64,000 nt of DNA from Megalonaias nervosa (lineage: Eukaryota > Mollusca > Bivalvia > Unionida > Unionidae): assembly GCA_016617855.1 (NCBI GenBank), contig JAECUM010016706.1, forward strand, positions 1 through 64,000, written 5' to 3'. This document shows positions 1 through 9,015 of the stretch, one piece after another. The position numbers and the translations under genes are program-made. Each line of letters opens with the position of its first letter. Within the stretch, counting starts at the first letter, position 1. The notes beneath the pieces are model-generated. The model was not told the DNA's origin. It saw only the letters and a list, made by a program, of their open reading frames with translations, and did not search any database.

Positions 1-247
1 AGTTGAGATTCGGCAGAGTTTTCCCCATCCAGTTGAAAAACAATACATTGTTGGAAGAATATAAAATGCGAGCATCTGTAGGCAACAATTATGTGATTCC
101 ACTGCGTTGGGCAATACGGATGCATTGGTAATTAATCCGTTCTGGGAAGACGCGATGAATCATGAAATTTTTGAATTCATCAAAGATTATCTTATCAAAA
201 ATCATTTACATTTAATTACTTCTGAAAAGAGCAAGACACAACTTTAA
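1..247 (+). pseudogene. C-terminal end of an unrecognised host gene or pseudogene
   Basis: The first 247 bases read as the last roughly 80 codons of a protein. Frame 3 is open from position 3 to about 136, and frame 1 takes over near 100-110 and runs to a TAA at 245-247. The composition looks coding (for example NPFWEDAMNHEIFEFI in frame 1). The switch between frames implies a single-base indel near 105, so this is a pseudogene, or a real last exon with a sequence error. It lies outside the Polinton, about 95 bp left of the target duplication. I do not recognise the family. Confidence 0.4.
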
Positions 248-340
248 ATTTATTACCGGTATATTATTCGTCTCCTAACTCGGCAAAGGCTCATGGGAGA
301 AAAATAATGTAACCCCGCAACTGGGATTTCCTGGTCTTGG

Positions 341-346
341 TACGAT
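341..346. repeat. Left target-site duplication of the Polinton
   Basis: TACGAT directly precedes the left terminus. TGCGAT directly follows the right terminus (19142-19147), a 5-of-6 match. A 6-bp target duplication is the known size for Maverick/Polinton integration. Confidence 0.7.
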
Positions 347-503
347 AGTAGTGATAGGGGATACTATCCCACCAAGGCCAGAAAAACCCAGTCAGAAAGG
401 TCGTGGGACACTTTGGCGACAAGGGGAATTTTAACATGGGTGGGACTATAGAGCGACAAAGGATTGGGACTGTTTAGCGACAATAGGAATGGAACAAGTG
501 GGG

Positions 504-511
504 TGACGTCA
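504..511. promoter_or_regulatory. CRE-type palindrome TGACGTCA in the left inverted repeat
   Basis: The site is a perfect 8-bp cAMP response element palindrome, the binding site of CREB/ATF bZIP factors. The same site occurs in the right repeat (18981-18988), at 1217-1224 just before a TATA box, and at 10491-10498. Confidence 0.5.
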
Positions 512-518
512 CAGTACT

Positions 519-602
519 GAACACTGGCAACAATGTTGCGAGTGGCTGACCTCAATCGGGCAGAACACTGGCAACAATGTTTCAAGAGGCTGACCTGAAT
601 AC
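519..602. repeat. Tandem duplication inside the left inverted repeat
   Basis: Two adjacent units of about 42 bp share GAACACTGGCAACAATGTT followed by a GGCTGACCT block. The right inverted repeat has the matching pair in reverse orientation (about 18895-18975). Confidence 0.8.
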
Positions 603-781
603 GAAGCTAGCTAGGTAGAGACAAATATAATAGAGACATAGACATAGAAACATGGTTAGAGACATAGACATATACAACACAACCATAGATTGATGAACAT
701 CATTCTATAATACCTAAAATATACAATGGACTAAAAAACAATTTAGGCAAGAAAGAGTAAATCTTTTCGAGATATATGAGT

Positions 782-797
782 GGCCCTGAAAAGGGCC
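782..797 (-). terminator. Histone-mRNA-type 3' stem-loop
   Basis: On the minus strand this reads GGCCCTTTTCAGGGCC: a perfect 6-bp stem with a TTTC loop, matching the metazoan histone consensus GGYYYTTYTNARRRCC. It is preceded by an A/C-rich AACAAA and followed by ACT. A purine-rich CTCGAAAAGA lies about 10-20 nt further on, as expected for a histone downstream element recognised by U7 snRNA. It lies 27 nt after the stop of the minus-strand gene at 825-1058. Known histone mRNAs end this way instead of with poly(A). The function here is inferred. Confidence 0.75.
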
Positions 798-824
798 TTT
801 GTTTTTTATGTTAACTCCATTCCG

Positions 825-1058
825 TTAACATAGAGGGCATCTTACGGATCTTCTTCTCTTTCTCAAACTTCGTCTAACCTCTGGTCCGTAGATGAGGACT
901 CGCTTCAGACAACCTTGTTTCTCCACATAGACCCTTCTTTTCCAAACACTCGTCTCGGTGATCCGGATAATGGTCAACTATGATTTAACATACATGGCTA
1001 AGTCCGTACGGAACAGCATCGACGATACGAGAGTAGAGGATTCAACGTTTGTCCACAT
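825..1058 (-). pseudogene. Small basic-tailed protein of the element, one in-frame stop
   Basis: A 78-codon minus-strand frame runs from ATG at 1056-1058 to TAA at 825-827. One in-frame TAG lies at codon 27 (978-980). The C-terminal part is strongly basic (RRSLRKRRRS), ending in a CPLC tail. I know no family for it. Support for a real gene comes from its surroundings: a TATA box at 1101-1108 on the minus strand, about 45 bp before the start, and a perfect histone-type stem-loop 27 nt after the stop. It reads outward toward the left end of the element. The basic C-terminus would suit nucleic-acid binding or nuclear localisation, but this is a guess. Confidence 0.5.
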
Positions 1059-1100
1059 CTCGTGACGAGAACAGGTGAAGGGAATGAAGTGAATCGCGTT

Positions 1101-1108
1101 TATTTATA
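1101..1108 (-). promoter_or_regulatory. TATA box for the minus-strand gene at 825-1058
   Basis: The minus strand reads TATAAATA here, about 43-50 bp upstream of the ATG at 1058. The spacing matches other genes of the element. Confidence 0.5.
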
Positions 1109-1216
1109 ATGGAAGAGAGGATCGAAACGGATTGAGATTTTTCACCAATCCAAACATGCGTTACAAAATTCAGCCACTGCGCGGAGTCTGTCTTCCAATC
1201 CCAAGAGAGCTACCTG

Positions 1217-1238
1217 TGACGTCACATTCCCTATATAG
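1217..1238 (+). promoter_or_regulatory. CRE palindrome plus TATA box
   Basis: TGACGTCA (1217-1224) is followed 8 bp later by TATATAG (1232-1238). They precede the ATG at 1311 by about 75-90 bp and are a plausible core promoter for the 1311-1939 gene. Confidence 0.5.
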
Positions 1239-1310
1239 GTGCGCTAGCGTCTGTGCGAGGTGAAATCGATGAGACATTGTTTTTTGAAACATGACGGAAA
1301 CTAAAAGACG

Positions 1311-1939
1311 ATGAATTGGGGTGCACCGGCCGTGGCGACGAGAAGAGATGGTATAGCAGCGGTTATCAAAGTCAACACAGACCTACTTCCAGAAGAGATC
1401 TATTTTAATTGGGATTTAGTGGATTTTCTTTCTTCTTCGAAAGAATTTGTTCCGGAACCAGCACCTTCGCCACCTTCTTTTTTGCCACATGTCGAGGATT
1501 TCAAACAGAGACAGAAAGAAGAATTGGAAAAAATTTTAAAACAGCAGAAAGAAGCAGAACAAGTTTTCTCCTTCAACATCAAAAGTGAGAAGAAGAGGCA
1601 AGAAGGAAACGACAGGAAGAAGAAGAGGCAGAGAAGAAACAAGGTCTAGGAGAGAAGAAGAACAGTGAAACTCAAACGGTGACGGTACTCTTAGACATTT
1701 TGGCAGAGTTAAGGAGTCTGAAACAAGTGTACCAGACTTCTTTATTACGACCCAAGAGAAAAAGACCTTCCCGAGCCAAACAGCCCAACCCTGTTACTAC
1801 GCCTGTGATACCAGCCCTAGTGATTTCTACCAAATCATCGACGGGAGCAGGTCCAGAAGTAGGCCTTGACCGTGGCAAATGCTTTAAGGCAGTTAAAGCT
1901 GATTGCTTCTCGTTCCTGAGTTTGTTTGCTTTTTATTAA
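1311..1939 (+). pseudogene. Charged coiled-coil protein with a histone-type 3' end
   Basis: Two open pieces in different frames (1311-1649 and about 1652-1939) read as one gene with a single frameshift near 1620-1680. The first piece has a Glu/Lys/Gln-rich stretch that would form a coiled coil (FKQRQKEELEKILKQQKEAE) followed by a lysine/arginine-rich run. The second has a leucine-rich helix and a basic patch RPKRKRPSRAK. The product is not recognised. A CRE and TATA box lie upstream. The TAA at 1937-1939 is followed 17 nt later by a histone-type stem-loop (1957-1972), an arrangement usual for replication-dependent histone genes, though the protein is not a histone. Confidence 0.5.
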
Positions 1940-1956
1940 AAAAAAAACAAACCAAC

Positions 1957-1972
1957 GGTCCTTTTCAGGGCC
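1957..1972 (+). terminator. Histone-mRNA-type 3' stem-loop
   Basis: GGTCCTTTTCAGGGCC forms a 6-bp stem (one T-G wobble) with a TTTC loop and matches the metazoan histone consensus. The flanks fit too: ACCAAC before and ACCCAC after. A purine-rich element, CGAAAAGAG, begins about 15 nt downstream, where U7 snRNA would pair. It follows the stop codon of the 1311-1939 gene by 17 nt. Confidence 0.8.
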
Positions 1973-2216
1973 ACCCACTTCTTTCGAAAAGAGTTATTAT
2001 TCATTTTGCCTCAGTCAATTAAAACTCAAAATCCCTTTTTTACCACATGATGTACGTGTGTGAGTACATGAGTGTAGGCCCTTTATCATTCTAAAAAATA
2101 AAAACCAGAAGACACCTACGTTTTTCTGTCTGGTCTATTCTGGTACAAATTTTACATTCCAATTCACAACACAACATTTTAAAAACGTACATAGACTTCT
2201 TCTGTGTCTTCTTTGT

Positions 2217-2636
2217 TCACTCTTTCTGTTTTTTGAATTTCCTCCCTTTCACACGTTTTTCCTCCTCTTCTTCCTCACTTATCTCTCGGCTTCTTTTCTT
2301 CTCTTTATGGACGTTTCGGGGTTCTTCCTTTGTCGAGGGTACCTCTTGTTCTTGCTCCTGCTCCTGTTGTTTCTTAGGGCAATCTGAAGACCAATGTCCT
2401 TTCTCTTGACAATGATAACAGGTATTTTGACGTTTGTCTCTTTTGACACTGGTCTTGCTTTTTTGACTGTCTGGACATTCTGTAGCCCAATGCCCTTTCT
2501 TCTGACAGATATAGCAAGTATCTTGACCTTTATCTCGAAAGGAGGGGGAGTAGTCCGTCGGCTTGTCTGAAGAACACTTTCGTATGACACCTCGCAAAGC
2601 TTTGATCAGAAGTTCGATCTGTGTGGGCTCTTCCAT
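2217..2636 (-). CDS. Double CCHC zinc-knuckle protein
   Basis: An intact 139-codon frame. It has two CX2CX4HX4C zinc knuckles at residues 41-54 (CYICQKKGHWATEC) and 73-86 (CYHCQEKGHWSSDC), spaced by a lysine-rich linker. A Glu/Gln-rich stretch, an acidic run of six glutamates and a basic C-terminal tail follow. Zinc knuckles of this type bind single-stranded nucleic acid, as in retroviral nucleocapsids and CNBP. A role in genome handling or RNA binding is therefore likely but not proven. The ATG at 2634-2636 is chosen because a minus-strand TATA box lies 52 bp upstream. The gene is divergent from the polymerase gene and is one of the few in the element with no break. Confidence 0.8.
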   Translation of the reverse strand: MEEPTQIELLIKALRGVIRKCSSDKPTDYSPSFRDKGQDTCYICQKKGHWATECPDSQKSKTSVKRDKRQNTCYHCQEKGHWSSDCPKKQQEQEQEQEVPSTKEEPRNVHKEKKRSREISEEEEEEKRVKGRKFKKQKE

Positions 2637-2687
2637 CGTGCTGATCGGCTTGAGAGTGAAATGAATACTGAGAGGGAAGGCACTGGT

Positions 2688-2723
2688 CCTTTATACATAC
2701 ACTGACCTGACATGGATATAAAG
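2688..2723. promoter_or_regulatory. Divergent TATA pair between zinc-knuckle and polymerase genes
   Basis: The minus strand reads TATAAAGG at 2688-2695, 52 bp before the zinc-knuckle ATG. The plus strand reads TATAAAG at 2717-2723, about 50 bp before an ATG at 2771. The two cores are about 22 bp apart and form a compact bidirectional promoter. Confidence 0.55.
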
Positions 2724-2770
2724 CTGTCCATGTCGTTTCAAATATAGTCATTTGACTTTTTGCAGTCAAG

Positions 2771-5700
2771 ATGAAACGATCATTTCGTGGAGAAAGGAAA
2801 AGAAAGTAAGAGACAGAAACGTGACTTATCGCCTCGCACAGTAGCTGAAGTCTTGGCTCAGATTCATGCCAGCGATTCTGAAGATGAGATGAGCTAGCCA
2901 GAATCCAGGCCCAGAGTCTACACCCAACCAAAGTCTGCCATCACCAGCAAACCCTGAAAATTATTACCACATTCGAGAAACGTACAAATAGCTCGTCTAG
3001 AAAATTTAGAACCACGGCCTACACATACACGGTGAAGTTTAAAGATTTCAAGTCTCACGTTCCACTGCAGAAAGCAGAAGAGTTCGTCACCGATGTGTGG
3101 GATTCTTTGTTAACCACACTGACACGGCAATGTGAAGCCAAAGAGGACGATCGCTTGAGACTTTCTATTCATCACGACACTTTGAAATCCCCGTTTGGAT
3201 TGAGTTTAGCAGCCCAGCAGAACTGACACCTTCAAAAGTCATGGACAAGATTCAGCACGTGCAACAATCCAACAACAAGTTTCACATCACCGACGGAAAG
3301 GCGACACTGTTCATGACCCATGTTTCTCTTCCCCAATGGACCGGACGCAAAAAGGTGTTATTGGTGGACGACCTTAGCAGCATCAAGCGTGGCCTCGTCC
3401 GATTTAACAACCCTCAAGACAAGATGTGTTTAGCCTGTGCTATCGTCATAGGACGAACGTATGCCGACAAGAACGACACGGCAGACTGGAAAAGAGACTG
3501 GAAAACTATTCAACGATCGGACCGAGCCAAACAACAAAGAGAAGCAGAACTCCTGCTACAGCAAGCGGGGATGTCCAAAGACACACCCTGTGGCATTCCT
3601 GAAATGCAAAATCTGCAAGACGTCTTAGCTCCACGCTACACCTTGAAAGTGCACCATCAAGAAGTGCGCGGACCCCTGTTGCTTCGACGCAAAAATTTCA
3701 AAGACGGAAAATACATTCACGTCTATCATCACGATGAACATTTCGATACCATCACCAGTATTACCGGATTCCTGAGATACGGTTATTATTGTGAGAAATG
3801 TGACTATGGCTATAATAATCGAGAGTAACACAAGCAATGTGGCTCGAAATGCTCAGGATGTTTGGCCCCTAAACCCTGTCTTGACGAAGGACAAGAACAA
3901 GTGCATTACCCTGCTTGTCAGCGCACTTTTGTCAGCCCTACCTGTTACCAACAACATCTGAAGACGCAAGGTCACAGAATAAAAGTGCTTGTCAATCGGT
4001 GAGATTGTGCCCTACTTGTGGACAAGGCATACGTACCAAAAGTGACAAGGTGCATGTATGTTCAGGAAAGAAACGATGTCACATTTGTCACCAAATCGTG
4101 GACTTGGAACACGAATGCTAGATTCAAAAATACCATTCCAAACTTGAAGAGGAAGATGACCAGAAGAAAGGCAATTTCATCGTTTCCTGGAGGACGTGAA
4201 AAAATCTTTCGTGGACCGAACACGCAAGCCGATTTCGCCCAGTGGATCTTAAACCCTATCGACGAGACGTGGAGCCAAGAGGACATCGAACATTACGGAG
4301 ATTGTCATCGCCATGCCACGGTAATGGATCACAATTTCTCGGGATACGATGGGCAATTTCTTCTCAGATACTATACGGAACAAAGTACCGAACGTCCTAA
4401 AGTGACTTTGAACGGAACCAAAATCATTTCCATGCAAGTGGGAAAAGTGCAGTTTAAAGATTCGATGATTTACTTGGCCATGCCTTTGAGTCGAATGCCA
4501 AAAACATTGTGAATGTCAAAAATGGCCAAAGGCTATTTGCGCACTTTTCAATACCGAAGCCAATCAACACGCCGTTCTACCCCATTTGCCAGAGGCTAAC
4601 TACTACGACCCCGACAACATGCGTACCGAACAACGAGAAGCTTTCTACGCTTGGTACCACACGCCTCGGACCCATTCGACTTTCAGGAAGAAATGTTAAG
4701 GTATTGTTGATCCGACGTGGACATTTTACGGCGTTGCTGTGGAAAATTTCGAGAATTATTCATGGAGCACGGAGGGATCGATCCTCTAAAAGAAGCTTGC
4801 ACCATTGCCAAAGCGTTCCTTAGTGAACCGTCAACGATTCATGCCCGAAAACACCCTGGCTGTCATAAGCCCTCACACGACCAATTTTGTCAAACGTCAA
4901 TACTCGGTCAAAGCCCTACATGTCCGCAACGGAGGAGGCGAAAAGTCCATCGGAACGTATTTGGTAGATGGCTGGGACTTAGAAAACCCCAAGATCGTGT
5001 ACGAGTTTAACGGGTACTTATTTCACGGATGTCCCATCTGTTACCCTCAACGTGATACTAAAAATCAGTTTTTACAACGGACTATGGAAGACTTGTACGA
5101 CTGAAGTTAGAACAGCAAGGATACCAAGTGGTGGAAATGTGGGAACATGAGTACGATCACCGTTTGAAAACCGATACCGAGTTTAAACGCATCGTGGAAA
5201 GTTACATGCTGGTGGACCCTCTGAACCCGCGGGACAGCTTGTACGGAGGACGGACGAATGCCACCTGTTTGCTGTACTAAACCGATGAGGGGAAAGGAGA
5301 AGAAATCAGATACTTGGACGTGTGTTCGCTGTATCCTTACGTGTGCAAATATTGTCACTTTCCCGCTGGGCACCCGTAATTGCTGACGGAACATATTGAC
5401 CTGGAAAACATTCGACAATACGAAGGATTGATCAAATGCAAAGTTTTGCCTCCCACGAACTTGTACCATCCCGTTTTACCTCACCATTGCCAAGAAAAAC
5501 TGATGTTTCCCATGTGCCGTACTTTTGTCTAAACGTGCAACCAAGACCGACCTTGTCAGCACACTCAGGAAGAACGCGCCTTGACAGGAACGTGGGTCAG
5601 CGTGGAAGTGTTCAAAACTCTGGACTTGGGATACCAACTGCAAAAAGAATACGAAATTGACTACTTTCACAAGACAGAAAAATTCCACAAGGGCGACGAG

Positions 5701-6582
5701 ACCCAGAAAGGCATTTTCGCAGACTACGTGGATGCCTTTTTGAAACTGAAACAAGAAGCCACTGTCTATCCTTGCTGGTGCCACACGCCCGAAGACCAAA
5801 AGAAATTCAAAGAGAAATACTGGGAGCAGGAAGGCGTCACTTTAGACCACGTCGAGAAAACGAAGGAAGGCGATCCTTTGTCAAAGTGATGATAAATTGT
5901 TTGTAGGGCAAAATGGCACAACGACCGTGTTTACCCAAGACAGAGTATTTAACGGAACATTGCCACTACTTCCCGAAGATTCACGACACAACCAAATACA
6001 TGAAACACGTGGACGTCCTTCGTGAGGACTTGATCTTAGTCAATTACGAAGAAGAACTGGACTTTGTAGAAGCCGACGAATTTGGAAATGTCATCATTGC
6101 GGCTTACTTGACAGCTCACGCACGTTTAAAACTTACGAAGCTTTAGAACTGTTAGGAGATCGTGTGCTGTATTTTGACACGGACAGTTGCATCTGCATCT
6201 ATTGTCTGGGTCAACCTCACCCTGTCATCGAAGGAGACTGTTTAGGAGCCTGATTGATGAGCAGCCCAACGAGAAAATTCTAAGTTTTGCAAGTGGCGGT
6301 CCCAAACATTACGGCTACGAATACCGAGACCCCCAAGTAGAAGTGCACACCGAGTGTAAAGTGAAAGGATTCACTCTCAATTATTGCACCAGTGAAGTGG
6401 TGAACTTTGGCATATTGAAAGAAGCTTTGCAGTCTGGACAGGATCGAAACTTTAAAGTAACCATCTACAAACCACACAAGATTGTACGTTTACCCACGCA
6501 CCAAATTGTCAGTCGACCCTTGGAAAAAATGTATCAAATCGTGTACAAGAAGAGAGTTTGGCTTCCCAACCCCTTCACTTAA
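2771..6582 (+). pseudogene. Protein-primed family-B DNA polymerase (Polinton type), broken
   Basis: The replicative polymerase of the element, which in this group copies the genome from a protein primer. Landmarks in order: an N-terminal domain (about 3020-3828) with the conserved SIKRGLVRFNN and CLACAI stretches, a Cys/His-rich zinc cluster (about 3800-4120), a 3'-5' exonuclease motif HNFSGYDG (4330-4353), palm motifs YGGRTN (5242-5259) and DVCSLYP (5317-5337), the catalytic YFDTDS (6170-6187) and the GGPKHYGY region (6295-6318). They occur in more than one frame, separated by stops (for example near 3226, 3826 and 5278), so no single open frame exists. The motif usually found between YGG and DTDS is degenerate near 5890-5920. 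A TATA box lies about 50 bp before the proposed start. Confidence 0.9.
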
Positions 6583-6608
6583 CGTACGGACACGCCGATA
6601 TTGGCCAG

Positions 6609-6616
6609 TATATAAA
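6609..6616 (+). promoter_or_regulatory. TATA box before the BIR gene
   Basis: GTATATAAAAAGG lies just after the polymerase end and about 65 bp before an ATG at 6678. The BIR frame itself has its first in-frame ATG at 6809, so the original start may have been lost by a frameshift. Confidence 0.5.
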
Positions 6617-6808
6617 AAGGGACAACGTACAAGACCGATAGTTCATTTTAACTACCAGTACCAAGCGATAAAGAGGAATGCTAACAAACAGACCACATCA
6701 TTCAAGTTCGGTGATTCTCAAGTGGAGTGCGATGCTGTGCCTTGCGATGGCAGGGATGCCGTAAGCTGTGACCTCAGGAATTCAATATCACATCATGGGA
6801 ACTTTGCT

Positions 6809-7294
6809 ATGACTATACCTACCTTGGAAAGTGATGCTGTGCGTGTGAAACCTGACGGATGTGAACGTGATGCCACTCGTTATCATACACCTTTTCACTT
6901 TATTTGTGGATGTCATCCTCCACTGGAAACCAAGCGGCTACCACCCTACGGATGTCATCCAAAACTGAGCAAACTCCTGCGAATTTCACTGTACCCTCAT
7001 CGAAATGAGCCTGCGAAAGACGTATATTCGTTCCCTGTGCGTTTGCCTGAATACTGCGACTCTGAAAGTCGATTCCAAACCTTCCGAGGAAAATGGCCAA
7101 AATATCTGGGAGGACCTACCCCCGACGAATTAGCCAGAGCCGGATTTATCTACTTGGGTGAAGGGGATAAAGTCAAGTGCTTCAGCTGCGGTGTGTCACT
7201 TTACGAGTGGGAACAGAAAGTTTCCGCTTACCTGGAACATGCTTGATGGTCTCCTCACTGTCACTACCTACCTTTAGTGGGATCTAGTCATTGA
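6809..7294 (+). pseudogene. BIR-domain (IAP-like) protein, TGA inside the BIR
   Basis: The C-terminal part (about 7060-7270) is a baculoviral IAP repeat: RFQTFRGKWP, then DELARAGFIYLGEGDKVKCF, with zinc-ligand cysteines at 7178-7180 and 7187-7189 and histidine at 7238-7240. The fourth ligand cysteine (7259-7261, in WSPHC) is in the same frame but lies after an in-frame TGA at 7244-7246, so the domain is cut just before completion. BIR proteins inhibit caspases or act in immune signalling; in viruses they delay host-cell death. The upstream part (6810-7050) is rich in Cys, His and Pro and shows no domain I recognise. The gene sits directly downstream of the polymerase. Its capture from a host IAP gene is an inference. 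Confidence 0.8.
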
Positions 7295-7305
7295 AGTGGC
7301 ATACC

Positions 7306-7692
7306 ATGTCGTTTAAGAAACCAGCTTGGCTAGGAGTCAAACGTTGGACAACACATAGACAAATATTTAAACCCCATTTAAAAAATAATATTCAAAGATT
7401 ACCAAACGAATTGCAAGAGAAGATCTACAAGAACATTTGGCAGGGACGTGCCAGAGCAAAATATCAATTGGTGACTGAAGTACTTTTGTGTCGAGAAATT
7501 CACAAGAGAAAAGTGACAAAAGTCAACAAATTTGTCAGATTTCCCTGGATCAAGTGTGCGTTCATCCGAAAATTCCGCTTTAGACCGTTTACGTCAGAAG
7601 ATTTTATTACCATTCTTGACCGTTCCCCTGAATGGTTGTGGTCAGAAATCACTTGCCACGTCCGTCACTTTTGCTCTAGGAGACGTTTTTGA
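7306..7692 (+). CDS. Unrecognised element protein with F-box-like stretch
   Basis: A 128-codon open frame beginning ATG in good context (ACCATGT, 7306). It is basic and rich in Trp, Phe and Arg. Residues around RLPNELQEKIYKNIW have the Leu-Pro...Ile pattern of an F-box or similar short helical motif, but it is too short to assign. It follows the BIR gene closely, and a related-looking run of genes follows (7704-8066, 8165-8837). I do not recognise a family. Confidence 0.45.
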   Translation: MSFKKPAWLGVKRWTTHRQIFKPHLKNNIQRLPNELQEKIYKNIWQGRARAKYQLVTEVLLCREIHKRKVTKVNKFVRFPWIKCAFIRKFRFRPFTSEDFITILDRSPEWLWSEITCHVRHFCSRRRF

Positions 7693-7703
7693 CTGACATT
7701 GTT

Positions 7704-8066
7704 ATGGACACTTTACAAGAAAACATTCGTGGCTCGCCTGTGGAGTCGAGAGAAGGCATTTACCGAGAGTTGGTCAAAATACAAATCAAACGCAAAGAAC
7801 AATTGTACCCATCACGTCACCAATGTTTAAACCACTGGTACCTAAATGCTATAAGAAGACTGATTCTAATGAAAGCGTTTCAATGGTCAGACATTGTTCA
7901 ACTACCCCTGTGCGAGAAGGGTTGCTTTATTATTGATTCTTCTTACTACAAGGTAGACTTACTGCAACGAATTCCAGAAGAAGAGTTAGAAGGTTACCAA
8001 ACTCTTTTACACGATGTAAACTTAGTTCAAGAGGACACTTCTGAACGGTGTGTGATGGCAAGTTAG
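7704..8066 (+). CDS. Unrecognised element protein with LN-RLIL-KA motif
   Basis: A 120-codon frame from an ATG at 7704. It overlaps no other good frame and follows the previous stop by 11 nt in another frame, so the two could be pieces of one gene. The stretch LNAIRRLILMKAFQW resembles LNVCERLILLKALRF in the next gene (8165-8837), which suggests the two are distant duplicates. There are no transmembrane segments and no catalytic motif I can name. Confidence 0.45.
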   Translation: MDTLQENIRGSPVESREGIYRELVKIQIKRKEQLYPSRHQCLNHWYLNAIRRLILMKAFQWSDIVQLPLCEKGCFIIDSSYYKVDLLQRIPEEELEGYQTLLHDVNLVQEDTSERCVMAS

Positions 8067-8147
8067 TGACTAAACAATTTAGATTTGCCACTGTTGTACG
8101 ATCATCTCTGTGCAGAAAGTACACTTATTGCCTCCGACAAAAAGAGG

Positions 8148-8155
8148 TATAAAAA
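8148..8155 (+). promoter_or_regulatory. TATA box before 8165 gene
   Basis: TATAAAAA lies only 17 bp before the ATG at 8165. This is too close for a normal TATA-directed start to include that ATG, so the true start could be downstream. Confidence 0.45.
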
Positions 8156-8164
8156 CAGGCTACC

Positions 8165-8837
8165 ATGATACAACAGATTCCGTGGAAGGAAATCAATGAC
8201 AGTATTCAGACAGTGGAGGATTACCATTGCATTTTACGAGAACTGTGTCCATTGAATTGGGGTCGACGTGTGGTGTGTGTCTTAGTGACTTGCTTTCTGG
8301 GATTTCGTTTACCGTTCGATTCCTTGTGGACTCTTTATGAACCACCCAAAAGCATGAAAGTGGTCCCTTTAAATGTATGCGAGAGACTCATTCTGTTAAA
8401 AGCTTTGCGCTTTCATCTCAATACTTCTCAACCTCTGCGGGAAAAAAAGATTCGTCAACTTTTAGGTACTGAAGATGTGTGCGACGATGCATATGTAGCT
8501 TGTGACTTACACCCTCACTGGAAAGATGTACGTGACTCGAAAAGAATGGGCTTCCAGGCTTGGACAAAAGAAGTGGCACTCTATGCTCAAGATTTGTAAT
8601 CCTAAATTTAAACGTTCAGTGAAAAAAGTAACTTATAAACCTGTGTTAGTGACAGTGCCAGAAGAAGAAGAACCACTCCCTTCAGGACAGGACAGGACCG
8701 TCATCGACATTCCCGAAAGGCCATTCCGGGAGGACCTTTGTGTGACTGTGCCCAATGTAGAGACTCTAAGAATATTACACACTGTCCCAAGGATACCACA
8801 TCTTGGTCACCAAAAATGTTGTAGAGAGACTTGTTGA
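8165..8837 (+). pseudogene. Unrecognised element protein, one frameshift
   Basis: A first frame (8165-8599) continues in another frame to a TGA at 8835-8837, implying an indel near 8560-8600. The first part is rich in Trp, Cys and Leu and contains LNVCERLILLKALRF, similar to a stretch in the preceding gene. The second part has a run of acidic residues and prolines (PEEEEPLPSGQ). It is of unknown function and may belong to a small gene family private to this element. Confidence 0.45.
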
Positions 8838-8958
8838 TAATCCACTATGATCGTTTTGATGTGTCCTTTATGCATGTAGTTAACCATTTGGCTTTTATGT
8901 ATTTTTGTCTTTCGTGTTGTTCGCTTTTAAAGATTGCAATAAGCGTGTTCTGAAAAAG

Positions 8959-8966
8959 TATAAAAA
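8959..8966 (+). promoter_or_regulatory. TATA box before the ATPase fragment
   Basis: TATAAAAA lies 57 bp upstream of the ATG at 9016. This is the commonest spacing seen in the element. The 8838-8958 stretch before it holds no gene. Confidence 0.55.
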
Positions 8967-9015
8967 CTCTTGTCTTGTCTGTTTTCGTGTCAAAAGTAAC
9001 ATTCCCTTCACTACT

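Larger units (their letters stand above)
347..785 (+). repeat. Left terminal inverted repeat of the Polinton
   Basis: This sequence is the reverse complement of 18707-19141 with scattered mismatches and small indels. The terminus begins AGTAGTGATA. It contains three spaced copies of the core GCGACAA (near 413, 452 and 474), a tandem duplication (519-602), a CRE palindrome (504-511) and a near-palindrome near 687-711. The inner edge meets a histone-type stem-loop at 782-797. Confidence 0.93.

Noticed and set aside
782..797. Bacterial-type intrinsic terminator
   Set aside because: The DNA is eukaryotic, no U-run follows directly in the sense direction, and the match to the histone consensus is exact.
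7244..7246. TGA in the BIR domain as a recoded codon (selenocysteine or readthrough)
   Set aside because: Other genes of the element carry TAA, TAG and TGA stops plus frameshifts, so simple decay explains it; no recoding structure was seen.
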